A program made the position numbers and the translations under genes. Positions 1 through 7,300 of a DNA stretch of 14,390 bases are shown in pieces. Each line of letters opens with the position of its first letter. Position 1 is the stretch's first letter. The DNA comes from an uncultured Treponema sp. (lineage in GTDB: Bacteria > Spirochaetota > Spirochaetia > Treponematales > Treponemataceae): contig CAMOEE010000046.1 of the NCBI GenBank assembly GCA_946611835.1, positions 1 to 14,390 of the forward strand, given 5' to 3'. A model generated the notes under the pieces. The model worked only from the letters and a program-made list of their open reading frames with translations. It did no database searches and had not been told where the DNA came from.

Positions 1-39
1 AGCAAGAAAATAGAAAACAAAAAAAAGATTTTTTTTCAT
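1..39 (-). CDS. Start of an exported protein (5' fragment, runs off the left edge)
   Basis: An ATG at 39-37 opens a frame that stays open to the window edge for 13 codons and reads MKKNLFFVFYFLA. This is a textbook signal-peptide start: two lysines followed by a hydrophobic stretch. It lies 13 bp after the mcsB stop codon on the same strand, so it is probably the next gene of the same transcript. No clear Shine-Dalgarno sequence precedes it. A 6-bp AT-rich palindrome (38-51) surrounds the start codon. The A-run and T-run here could instead be non-coding, but the perfect fit to a signal peptide makes the coding reading better. The mature protein is outside the window, so no function can be assigned. 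Confidence 0.55.
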   Translation of the reverse strand, partial: MKKNLFFVFYFLA

Positions 40-52
40 AGAAAATTCTATT

Positions 53-1150
53 TTAATTCAGTTTGATATTTTCAAAAGCTTCCTGCAGTATGAGTGCCCT
101 GAGATAGTCAGTTTTGAGAGATTTGTTTTCGGCTATATCGACAGGGAAATTGAATTTGCGGCTCTTTAAGACGAATTCAAGATGCCCCTTCTGAATGCGG
201 TATAAAAGCGCGCAAAGATCCCTGTCCTCTATTCCGCCGAAAAAGCCCAGGTTTTTGCCCCATTTGATGTCCGAGATTATTTCGATTGCCTCACGAAGCT
301 CAATCAGGGAGGCAAATTTTACTTTTGCATAGGAGCGGCAAATCCTGTTACGAAGTTCGGTCTGCCTTGTACGAAGGACGACATTACGCTCCCGTCTCTC
401 GTTCCCGGCAAGAAATTTTACGGCAGAGACAAGACCTGCAATCTGATCAAGCTCACTTCCGTTGCCGGCATTTTTCGTTGAAATCTGGTAGTAAAAACCA
501 AGTGAAGAAGAAGGAAGGCTTCCGGCACCAAAAACATCGTTCACGACAATTTCTTTTTGATTGAGGGATGCGAAGAGGTCAAGAATCTTTCCTGAAAAAG
601 AAAGGCTTGGCAGATGGAGACGGCAGCTGACCTTCATTCCGCTTCCTGAGTCGGCGATGTTTGAAGTGAGATAGCCGAAGTCGTAGTCAGCCGCAAACTG
701 CAGGGTATTCTGAAGCTCATCGTCAAGGCAGGCAAGCATGTCAAAGGCAGCTTTTCCGTCAAGGCCCGGCACAAAAGAAGAAAGGCGGACATGGTCTTTT
801 GAATTAACCTCACATGAGACCTTTCCGTCAGTGCGAACGACTATAGCCCGCCCGCTTTCTCCGGCAGAGGAAGAATCCAGGACTCCCCGCTCCTCAAGGA
901 TTGCTGCCCCAAGGCTGTCAAGATCACCTGCAACAAGGCCCTGATACTTATCAGGCTCAGAGCAATGTGAGAAAGAATCGAAAACAAGGTTCTGAACACG
1001 GATAGCGTCATCTTCCTTGAACTTAGCAGGGAATGGAAAATTCGCAAGGTTTCGGGCAAAACGAACACGGGTAGAAAGGACGACATCATTCTCCGGGCCA
1101 TCAAAGGCATACCATGCGTCGCTTGAGATGTTTGTCTGTGATTCTGCCAT
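53..1150 (-). CDS. mcsB: McsB-like ATP:guanido phosphotransferase family protein, possibly a pseudokinase
   Basis: This 365-residue protein has the length and overall sequence of McsB, the protein-arginine kinase that marks proteins for ClpC-ClpP degradation in Firmicutes. The nucleotide-binding STRVR motif (residues 26-30) is present. The DHVR part of the NEEDHxR motif survives, but that motif reads NSKDHVR (116-122), so both glutamates are gone. The segment usually written CPTNxGTGxR reads NIADSGSGMK (164-173), losing the reactive cysteine and an arginine. The RGxYGEGSE segment reads NDVFGAGSL (204-212), losing an arginine and catalytic glutamates. At the C-terminus the RDxxRA phosphoarginine-sensing motif is partly kept as TDYLRA (347-352). 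The start codon shares one base with the mcsA stop (TGATG), and a GGAG lies 7 bases upstream inside mcsA, so translation is probably coupled. Family membership is secure; kinase activity is doubtful. Confidence 0.85.
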   Translation of the reverse strand: MAESQTNISSDAWYAFDGPENDVVLSTRVRFARNLANFPFPAKFKEDDAIRVQNLVFDSFSHCSEPDKYQGLVAGDLDSLGAAILEERGVLDSSSAGESGRAIVVRTDGKVSCEVNSKDHVRLSSFVPGLDGKAAFDMLACLDDELQNTLQFAADYDFGYLTSNIADSGSGMKVSCRLHLPSLSFSGKILDLFASLNQKEIVVNDVFGAGSLPSSSLGFYYQISTKNAGNGSELDQIAGLVSAVKFLAGNERRERNVVLRTRQTELRNRICRSYAKVKFASLIELREAIEIISDIKWGKNLGFFGGIEDRDLCALLYRIQKGHLEFVLKSRKFNFPVDIAENKSLKTDYLRALILQEAFENIKLN

Positions 1151-1665
1151 CAGGATTCTCCGCCTGAGACCGGGGACTTTTCGAGAGCCTTGAGATAATC
1201 CCGGTAAACTGCCGCCTTTTCGTAATCCTCTCGCTTCAAAGACTCCTCAAGTTTTCCCTGAATCACGATTCGGTCTGTGAGAACAGAACGGAAATTCTTG
1301 AGCCGCTTGGGCAAAGTGCCCTTGTAAGGCGGAAGAACACCGATTTTTTTGAAAAGCTCGTTCACATCATTCTTGAAAATAGAATAGCACTCAGGACATC
1401 CGGCCCGGCGAGTCATCTTTATTTCGTTTATGCTTATGCCGCATACCGGACACAAACGGTCATCTTCTTTTTTGCCCTGTGACTTCGTGCGCCCCAAAAT
1501 AGAATCAAAAAGCATGGCAAGCGAGCGCCCGATTGTTTTTGAATCAGGCGAAATGCCATGGGCACGGGCACATTCGAAGCAGAGGTTGAGTTTTCTTTTG
1601 GTGTTAGCATTGGTCTGCTCAATAAAAAGAACAGCCTCGTTTTCACCGCATAAATCGCAAATCAT
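1150..1665 (-). CDS. mcsA: McsA, zinc-finger and UVR-domain activator partner of McsB
   Basis: The 171-residue product matches McsA. It has two paired CxxC zinc-binding sets, C3/C6 with C29/C32 and C72/C75 with C90/C93. A C-terminal UVR motif follows at about residues 131-163 (QGKLEESLKREDYEKAAVYR). In Firmicutes McsA binds and activates McsB and helps control CtsR and Clp proteolysis; here neither ctsR nor clpC is visible beside it. The ATG at 1665 is preceded by AAGGA at 5 bases spacing, a good ribosome binding site. The gene lies 43 bp after the lolE-like gene and has its own promoter-like sequence. All eight zinc-ligand cysteines are intact, in contrast to the degenerate McsB next door. 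Confidence 0.9.
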   Translation of the reverse strand: MICDLCGENEAVLFIEQTNANTKRKLNLCFECARAHGISPDSKTIGRSLAMLFDSILGRTKSQGKKEDDRLCPVCGISINEIKMTRRAGCPECYSIFKNDVNELFKKIGVLPPYKGTLPKRLKNFRSVLTDRIVIQGKLEESLKREDYEKAAVYRDYLKALEKSPVSGGES

Positions 1666-1694
1666 AAAATTCCTTGCTATAGAAGATACTGATA

Positions 1695-1723
1695 ATTATA
1701 CCCTACCGTCAAATTTTTCTCAA
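1695..1723 (-). promoter_or_regulatory. Predicted sigma-70 type promoter for mcsA-mcsB
   Basis: On the minus strand TTGAGA (1723-1718, 5 of 6 to consensus) is separated by exactly 17 bases from TATAAT (1700-1695, 6 of 6). Expected transcription start is near 1688, giving a leader of about 23 bases that contains the AAGGA of mcsA. The -35 element lies inside the last codons of the lolE-like gene. This suggests mcsAB can be transcribed separately from the upstream exporter genes. The match is direct; activity is inferred. Confidence 0.7.
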
Positions 1724-3037
1724 TGTTTCAATCGGTTTTTCTTTTCCGGCCTTGACTGCAGGTATCACGCTGACCAAAAGCGAAAGGACTATGGTTCCCA
1801 CGGCAATCATAGCGACCTGTGCAAGAGGAATCACGAGAGGGATATTCTGAAGGTAGAACTGAGGGTCCAGAAGGTAAACATGAGCGAAATCCGCAATGTT
1901 TCCGCCCTTTAACATGAAGAAAAGCCTTGCGAAAAAATTAACGATTCTCTCGATTGTGTCCATAATCACGCTGAACTTGACCGAGGCCAAAAGTCCCAGA
2001 GGAAGCCCCAGAAGCACTCCGAAGAATCCTGTAACGCTGCCTGTAATTATAAAGGAGAGGGCTATTCCCCTTGAACTTCCGCCCAGACTTTTCAGGATTG
2101 CGATTTCCTTTTTTCGCTCCATAACGAGCATTACGAGGGCGCTTGAAATGTTCACCGAGGCGACAAGGACAATCAGTGCCATGATGAAAAGCAGCATAAT
2201 CTGTGTTGAAGCGAAATTCTCGTACTGGGCGCTGTTCAGGTCATTCCAGCGGTAGAGACGGCCTGCAGAAGAAAGCAGAGGCTTTAACGAGCGGTATGTT
2301 TTCTCAAGATTCATCGAGAAAGCGTCATTAGTCTCTATGGCAAGCTGAGCCACGCTTGATTTTGAAGAAAGAATCCTGAATCCTGACTCAAGGGAGATAA
2401 AAAGCCAGAGAGAATCAAGCTCCTGGTAACCAGAGGAGACTATTCCGCTCACTTTGAGCGAGGTGATTTTCGGCATTGTCTTTCCGGAGCTGTTTTCTTT
2501 CGTCGTAATCAGCCTGACCGTATCCCCGGCATGAAGAGCTAAATCTGATGCAAGTTTTTTTCCGATAAGGCAGGAATTCCTTGAGTTCAAGTCAGCCTTT
2601 CCCTCGACAAGCTCCAGGAGATTTTTGAAGGCTTCATTTTTCTCAAAGATATCGCTTTCCACAGCCCGGATTGAGGCACCGAATCGACCTTTTGAAGATG
2701 AAGCAAGGCCGATTCCCTGAATTTCCGGATACACATTCTTTACAGAAGGCTCGTACATTTTTACAGAGGCTGCGAGGGTACGGATATCACCGGCAGTCTG
2801 CGAGTATTCTGAATTGGGATAGAGAAGGAGCTGCAGATGAGAGGAAGAAAGGCCTATCATGCGGTCAGTGATTCCCTTTATCATTCCGTTTGAGACCGTG
2901 AGCACCATGATAAGTGGCACGAGGCTTATTCCTATGCAGACTAGTGCTCCGAAAAGGCTGCGGCGGGCATTGGATTTTTTTCCGGTACGAGGAAAGAGGA
3001 GCCTGTAAGCGAACATGAGCGAAGACTTAGCCGTCAT
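1709..3037 (-). CDS. lolE: LolE-like lipoprotein-release ABC permease (FtsX/MacB fold)
   Basis: A 442-residue inner-membrane permease of the LolC/LolE family. It shows the family layout: one N-terminal membrane segment (about residues 27-50, ending SNGM), a large periplasmic domain (about 60-270), then three membrane segments (about 279-305, 325-355 and 400-428). The cytoplasmic coupling segment MERKKEIAILKSLGG (306-320) contacts the ATPase. In the Lol system two permeases and LolD lift lipoproteins out of the inner membrane and hand them to LolA. It starts 1 bp after the lolD stop; the ribosome binding site is weak, so coupling to lolD translation is likely. The order permease, ATPase, permease matches E. 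coli lolC-lolD-lolE. It is more diverged than the other permease: LolC/E proteins usually have MNGF after the first membrane segment, and here SNGM is found. A MacB-like or other efflux role cannot be excluded. Confidence 0.75.
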   Translation of the reverse strand: MTAKSSLMFAYRLLFPRTGKKSNARRSLFGALVCIGISLVPLIMVLTVSNGMIKGITDRMIGLSSSHLQLLLYPNSEYSQTAGDIRTLAASVKMYEPSVKNVYPEIQGIGLASSSKGRFGASIRAVESDIFEKNEAFKNLLELVEGKADLNSRNSCLIGKKLASDLALHAGDTVRLITTKENSSGKTMPKITSLKVSGIVSSGYQELDSLWLFISLESGFRILSSKSSVAQLAIETNDAFSMNLEKTYRSLKPLLSSAGRLYRWNDLNSAQYENFASTQIMLLFIMALIVLVASVNISSALVMLVMERKKEIAILKSLGGSSRGIALSFIITGSVTGFFGVLLGLPLGLLASVKFSVIMDTIERIVNFFARLFFMLKGGNIADFAHVYLLDPQFYLQNIPLVIPLAQVAMIAVGTIVLSLLVSVIPAVKAGKEKPIETLRKI

Positions 3038-3038
3038 C

Positions 3039-3725
3039 TTAAACCGCCATTGTCTCTAAGTGGCCATTCTTAATTGAATAGCAAAGGTCGCCTTTTTTTG
3101 CGAGATTCATGTCATGTGTCACGAGAAGAAGAGTCTTTTTATATTTATCCACGACAGAAAACAAAAGCTCGCCGATCATGGAGGCGTTCTGAGGGTCAAG
3201 ATTTCCGGTCGGTTCATCGGCAAGGATAAGCTGGGGATCGTTCATAAGAGAACGGGCAACGGCAACCCGCTGTCTTTCACCCCCCGAAAGCTGGCTGGGT
3301 AGATGGTCAAATCTTTTCTCAAGCCCCACATCCCGCAAAAGCTGGCCGGCCTTTTCGCAAGCCTCTTTTTTTGAGACGCCCGCCATCAGGGAAGGCAAAA
3401 AAACATTTTCGAGGGCTGTAAAATCCTTCAGAAGATAGTGGAACTGGAAAATCAGCCCCAGGAAGTGAGTCCGGTACTCGGAAAGTTTTTTCTCATCGAG
3501 CCGTGAAAGCTCGTAAGTTCCGCACCTGACGATTCCCCCCGTAGCGTTATCGAGACCACCAATTATATTCAAAAAAGTGCTTTTTCCGCTTCCGCTCTCA
3601 CCGACAATCGTGATTTTTCTGCCCTTTTCGATTTCAAGGCTCAAATCTTTTAAGATCGTCAATGTCTCGCCCTCAGTCTTGTATGTCTTCTCAAGATTTT
3701 TTACCGAAACAACTATCTCACTCAT
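3039..3725 (-). CDS. lolD: LolD-like ABC transporter ATPase
   Basis: A 228-residue ATP-binding subunit with all motifs intact: Walker A GESGSGKST (42-50), Q-loop glutamine at 94, signature LSGGE (146-150), Walker B LILADE (166-171) with the catalytic glutamate, D-loop after GNLD, and the switch histidine H204 in VTHD. The stretch FQFHYLLKDFTALENV (93-108) is the LolD/MacB-type sequence that reads FQxHxLLxEFTALENV. Length is typical for LolD. The ATG at 3725 overlaps the end of the lolC-like gene by 8 bp, with GAGG about 9 bases upstream, so production of ATPase and permease is coupled. It powers the two flanking permeases at the cytoplasmic face of the inner membrane. Confidence 0.9.
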   Translation of the reverse strand: MSEIVVSVKNLEKTYKTEGETLTILKDLSLEIEKGRKITIVGESGSGKSTFLNIIGGLDNATGGIVRCGTYELSRLDEKKLSEYRTHFLGLIFQFHYLLKDFTALENVFLPSLMAGVSKKEACEKAGQLLRDVGLEKRFDHLPSQLSGGERQRVAVARSLMNDPQLILADEPTGNLDPQNASMIGELLFSVVDKYKKTLLLVTHDMNLAKKGDLCYSIKNGHLETMAV

Positions 3726-5034
3726 CTCTCATAACCTCAACAACAGTCATTTTTAGCACTCCCCGGCTCGCAATCAGGGAAGCAAGCAGGGAAGAAGAAA
3801 TTCCGAACAGCGAAATCATAATCACCTCGTTAAAGAAGATTTTTGGCGGTATGCTCGCATAAAGCATGAACATAGGATTCTCCCTCACCAGGTCTCCGTT
3901 AGAAGGATTAACTATCATAACGGCGAAGAGACTTGCGTAATAAGAAAGTTTTGAAAGCAGGATGAAGACGCTCTCCATGTTCACCGAAAGGAAAAGCCCG
4001 AGTATCAGGCCAGGAACAGAACCAAAGATTCCTGTAAGCAGGCCCTGCATCACGAAAATCGACTGTATAGACTTCCTGCGGCCGCCGAAAGCCGAAAGCA
4101 CCGAAATTTCCTCACGCCTCTCGTAGACCATTCGCCTCATTCCGTTGAATATATTGATTGCGACCACAAGAAAAATCAAAAAGACCATGACCATGAGCAT
4201 ATTTTTTTCAACCTGCAGCGCACCGAAGAAAGAGCGGTTATAGATTTTCCAGGACTCGCATTTCAAAGAAGGAAAGCTCTGTCTGATTCTGGCAATCTCA
4301 TGGGAATCGTCATTCTCGTCAAAAAGCTTGACTCCGTAGATAAGTCTGGAATCCTTGCCGAAATATTTTTTTCCGTCATCAATATTGATAAAGGCAAAAC
4401 TCGCGTTGATGTCGGCATAACCAGTATGAAAAATCCCCGTGACTGTAAAAAGACGGTCCCCGGAGAACAAGTCCACATCATTGCCGCCGGAAAGAGCGTA
4501 AAGGTTCACCTCGCTTCCAAGCCTTGCCCCGCATCTTCTTGCAAGCTCATAACCAAGGACAATATTGTTCGGGGAAGAAATATCAAAATTCCCGGAAATC
4601 ACAGAGACATTTTTCCTGAAGAAGGGATCATCCTCATAAATTCCTGATGGAAGTGCCTTAATCATGGCTGAGGCTTCTTTTCCGCCGCTGCCAGTCATAA
4701 GACTCTGAGCCTCATAGAAGGGTGTGACAGAGCGGACAGAATTCTCAGAATGACAGAATTGCTCGAAGTCAGGATTCTCACCCTCGACACGGATATGATA
4801 AGAAGAAATTTCCATGATAACATCAATGAAGCTGTGCTGGAATCCGTTCATCACGCTGATTACGGTAACCAGGGTCATAACGCCGAAACATATTCCAAGG
4901 GAAGCGAGCGTCGTCGTGACCGCAGACGAACCTTTTCTGTCAACCTTGGCAAAACGGCGTGAGACAAAGAAAATCCAGGAAAGAGAGGATTTTACAGACG
5001 AAACTGAAGAAAGCAAAAGTTTTTTAATATTCAA
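3718..5034 (-). CDS. lolC: LolC-like lipoprotein-release ABC permease, TTG start
   Basis: A 438-residue permease. Its first membrane segment reads GVMTLVTVISVMNGF (51-65), almost the same as the LolC/LolE hallmark, which makes the Lol assignment much stronger than for a generic FtsX-fold permease. A periplasmic domain spans about residues 70-275, followed by membrane segments near 279-299, 323-352 and 401-423. The coupling segment ERREEISVLSAFGG (305-318) faces LolD. The start codon is TTG at 5034; AGAGGAG sits about 8 bases upstream and the N-terminal length fits the family, so the rare start is well supported. It overlaps the upstream gene by 11 bp. No lolA or lolB lies in the window; spirochaetes are generally thought to lack LolB. 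Confidence 0.85.
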   Translation of the reverse strand: MNIKKLLLSSVSSVKSSLSWIFFVSRRFAKVDRKGSSAVTTTLASLGICFGVMTLVTVISVMNGFQHSFIDVIMEISSYHIRVEGENPDFEQFCHSENSVRSVTPFYEAQSLMTGSGGKEASAMIKALPSGIYEDDPFFRKNVSVISGNFDISSPNNIVLGYELARRCGARLGSEVNLYALSGGNDVDLFSGDRLFTVTGIFHTGYADINASFAFINIDDGKKYFGKDSRLIYGVKLFDENDDSHEIARIRQSFPSLKCESWKIYNRSFFGALQVEKNMLMVMVFLIFLVVAINIFNGMRRMVYERREEISVLSAFGGRRKSIQSIFVMQGLLTGIFGSVPGLILGLFLSVNMESVFILLSKLSYYASLFAVMIVNPSNGDLVRENPMFMLYASIPPKIFFNEVIMISLFGISSSLLASLIASRGVLKMTVVEVMRDE

Positions 5035-6400
5035 AATTCCTTCTCCTCTGTTCTATACCGCCCAGGTAAATGATTTCGGTCTTTTTTATGCCGCCCTCGT
5101 AAATGACCTCGACAGAGAAATCACTGTCAAAATAAAGTTTTTCGGAATAAGTGTCGCTCGTCTTGTATTTCCGCTCAAGATGAAGCTCGCCATCCTCATA
5201 GAATTTGAGATCCGGCGGAAGATTGTTGCTTTCAGTCACGGCCGAATAGTCGTAGACATTTTTTACGCTCCGCTCGCTCGTCGAATACCTGCCGGATAAG
5301 AGTTTTTTGTAGCTCCAGGTAAGGATTTCTTCCTCAGTCACCCGACCTTCTCCGTCATATTTCCGTGAAGTTTTCCTGTCATTGAGAAGGACTTCTTCTT
5401 TTTCATTTTTCTCATCCTTCTTCTTTGATTTGGATTTTTTCTCGCGCTCCTCATAATGGCTTTCAAGGACTGAGATTACCCGTCCATTCTCGTCAAAATG
5501 ATTTTCCCGGCGTTTTTTTGCCGACAAAAGATTTTCCACGGACTTTTCCGGTGTGTAGGAATCATTCAGATATTCGTATTCTGTCTCATTCTCAAGATTG
5601 ATTTTTTTGGCAGTTGCAGCAGTTTTAAATCGTTCGGTTTTTGACAGTCTGAAAAGAGAGTCATAGTATTTTCTGACAAGCCTGTCACCATAATAATTGA
5701 CCAGAACCGTAAAATCGCCTTCCTGCCATACCGTAAACTGCTCGCCGTCGTAGGAGGACCTTCTCAAAGATCCGCCATCTTTAGTGTAAGTGTATTCCTT
5801 AGGAAGCTCTTCTTCGGTCTTACCATCATCAGGAGCATCGATTCCACGATTGTCGCCACCCTCAAGAATCTCAAGGATTTTCGAGCCGTCAGTCACATCA
5901 AAAGGCTCTGAGCCGGAGGGAGATGATTTTGCATCAAGGCTTCTTAGAATCATGTCAATCCAGTCAAAAGAAAAATTTTCTGCAGGCTCGCTCTCACTGA
6001 AGGAGGCCAAATCCTCAGGGCTTAGGGTCGAATCGATTATTCCGATTTTTTCCGGAAAATAATATTCCAAAAGATAGATTGAATTATTGAAAGCCGGACT
6101 GTATTTTTTGTGAAGCATTATATTTGCCGCTTCCTTAGAGATTGGGGCCAGAAGCGAAGTCTCAGGAAAAGAAGCAAGACCTGTCAGATAAAATCGCCCG
6201 ACATCAAAAAAAAGCTCTTCAAGAGAAGGAAGGGCCGGTCCTTCAGCAGAAGCAAGTTCATCGGAAGGACTTTCGACAAACTCCGGGCTTTCATCAGAAG
6301 AAAGACTTTTTTCTGCAGACGACTCCTCCTCAGAAAAAACAAAGCCAAAAAAGAGAAAGAAAATCAAACTGAAAGAAAGAGCCCGCCGGAAAAACCCCAC
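5024..6400 (-). CDS. Secreted acidic protein with MORN/YD-like repeats, GTG start, unknown function
   Basis: A 458-residue protein that I cannot name. A signal peptide fills residues 1-23 with a likely cut after VFS. There is no lipobox cysteine, so it is probably periplasmic or outer-membrane associated rather than a lipoprotein. Residues 24-60 are Ser/Glu-rich, and 318-336 is a very charged Lys/Glu block. The second half holds repeated short beta-type units of the form aromatic-x-x-G-x-(x) followed by charged residues and an aromatic: NYYGDRLVRKYY (235-246), FDENGRVISV (302-311), YDGEGRVTEE (348-357), YEDGELHLERKY (401-412), YEGGIKKTEIIY (434-445) and YLGGIEQRRRNF (445-456). These resemble MORN-variant (YwqK-like) or YD repeats. 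The GTG start has AGGA 7 bases upstream and lies 13 bp after ftsY. Its 11-bp overlap with the lolC-like gene hints at an envelope role linked to lipoprotein traffic, which is inference. Confidence 0.8.
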   Translation of the reverse strand: MGFFRRALSFSLIFFLFFGFVFSEEESSAEKSLSSDESPEFVESPSDELASAEGPALPSLEELFFDVGRFYLTGLASFPETSLLAPISKEAANIMLHKKYSPAFNNSIYLLEYYFPEKIGIIDSTLSPEDLASFSESEPAENFSFDWIDMILRSLDAKSSPSGSEPFDVTDGSKILEILEGGDNRGIDAPDDGKTEEELPKEYTYTKDGGSLRRSSYDGEQFTVWQEGDFTVLVNYYGDRLVRKYYDSLFRLSKTERFKTAATAKKINLENETEYEYLNDSYTPEKSVENLLSAKKRRENHFDENGRVISVLESHYEEREKKSKSKKKDEKNEKEEVLLNDRKTSRKYDGEGRVTEEEILTWSYKKLLSGRYSTSERSVKNVYDYSAVTESNNLPPDLKFYEDGELHLERKYKTSDTYSEKLYFDSDFSVEVIYEGGIKKTEIIYLGGIEQRRRNFEY

Positions 6401-6413
6401 TTCTGCTTCCTAA

Positions 6414-7277
6414 CTATCCGATGAATTCATCAATGTATTTCTGAGGATTGAAAGGCTCAATATCCTCATATTTTTCTCCGGTACATACAAAGAGGACCGG
6501 GATTCCGAACTGTTTTCCGATTGTGAATGCGCAGCCTCCCCTTGCCGTTGAATCGTACTTGGTGATTATGATTGCGTCCACGCCGACACTCTCCGAAAAG
6601 ACTTCGGCCTGCCTTAAAGCGTTCTGCCCGGTAGTTCCGTCAATGACCAGGATTTTTTTGAAGCAGCCTTGGTCAGCCTTTTGGGCGGCAATCCTGTCGA
6701 TTTTTTGAAGTTCCCGCACAAGATTTTCTTTGTTATGGAGGCGGCCCGCAGTGTCGGCGATAATCAGGCCCCCGCCGTTTGCCCGGCAGCTTTCCGCAGC
6801 ATCGAAAACAACGGAACTGGGGTCGCTTCCGTGCTGATGAGCGATAACCCTGATTCCAAGCCGCTCACCGTGCATTTCAAGCTGCTCCTCGGCCGCAGCC
6901 CTGAATGTGTCGCTGGCCGCCATAATGACATTCTCGCCCCTTTCCTTGTATAGGCGGGCGACTTTTGCGGCGCTGGTTGTCTTTCCGACTCCGTTAACAC
7001 CCAGCATCATATAAATGTTTACCTTTCCTTTTTCTGGAATGAACTCAACGGGCTTAACAAGGTCCGAAAGCATTTTTTTAAGCTCGTCTTTGATTTCGGC
7101 TTCCTCAGAAATCCTTTTTTCACGGCATATTTTCTCAAGTTCTTCTGTAATCTCAAAGGCAAGTTTTGCCCCCATGTCGCCCTCTACCAGTGCATCAGTC
7201 AATTCTTCAAAGAATTCCTCATCGATTTTTTTTGAGCTGAAAAGGCTTTTGAAGGCCTCGGCAAATGAAAGTTTCAT
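6414..7277 (-). CDS. ftsY: FtsY, signal recognition particle receptor GTPase
   Basis: A 287-residue SRP-type GTPase. The N domain covers about residues 1-80, then the G domain: G1 loop GVNGVGKTT (93-101), the SRP insertion-box segment DTFRAAA (123-129), G3 DTAGR (175-179), G4 TKYD (239-242), ARGG (245-248) and the closing loop GEKYEDIEPF (267-276). It receives ribosome-bound SRP at the inner membrane so that membrane and exported proteins are inserted during translation. The long acidic A domain of E. coli FtsY is absent, as in many bacteria, so membrane contact must come from the short N-terminal helix. G4 and its neighbour read TKYDSTARGG where most FtsY have TKLDGTAKGG. The Ffh alternative is excluded because no methionine-rich M domain is present. 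The ATG at 7277 has AGGAG upstream; the gene lies 23 bp from its upstream neighbour. Confidence 0.95.
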   Translation of the reverse strand: MKLSFAEAFKSLFSSKKIDEEFFEELTDALVEGDMGAKLAFEITEELEKICREKRISEEAEIKDELKKMLSDLVKPVEFIPEKGKVNIYMMLGVNGVGKTTSAAKVARLYKERGENVIMAASDTFRAAAEEQLEMHGERLGIRVIAHQHGSDPSSVVFDAAESCRANGGGLIIADTAGRLHNKENLVRELQKIDRIAAQKADQGCFKKILVIDGTTGQNALRQAEVFSESVGVDAIIITKYDSTARGGCAFTIGKQFGIPVLFVCTGEKYEDIEPFNPQKYIDEFIG

Positions 7278-7300
7278 TTATTTCTCCTGTTTTTGAAAAA

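Noticed and set aside
13..45. AT-rich hairpins followed by a T run as an intrinsic terminator after mcsB
   Set aside because: The stems contain almost no G or C, and the same bases read as an in-frame signal peptide start; the coding explanation is better.
1700..1717. CtsR-type operator upstream of mcsA
   Set aside because: Only one TTTGAC half is present; the second half at the required spacing is missing.
1430..1912. Plus-strand open frame of 160 codons across mcsA and the lolE-like gene
   Set aside because: It is antisense to two well-recognised genes and spans their intergenic gap; no protein-like features.
4814..5299. Plus-strand open frame of 161 codons across the lolC-like start
   Set aside because: It is antisense to the lolC-like gene and its neighbour, with no signal, domain or initiation site.
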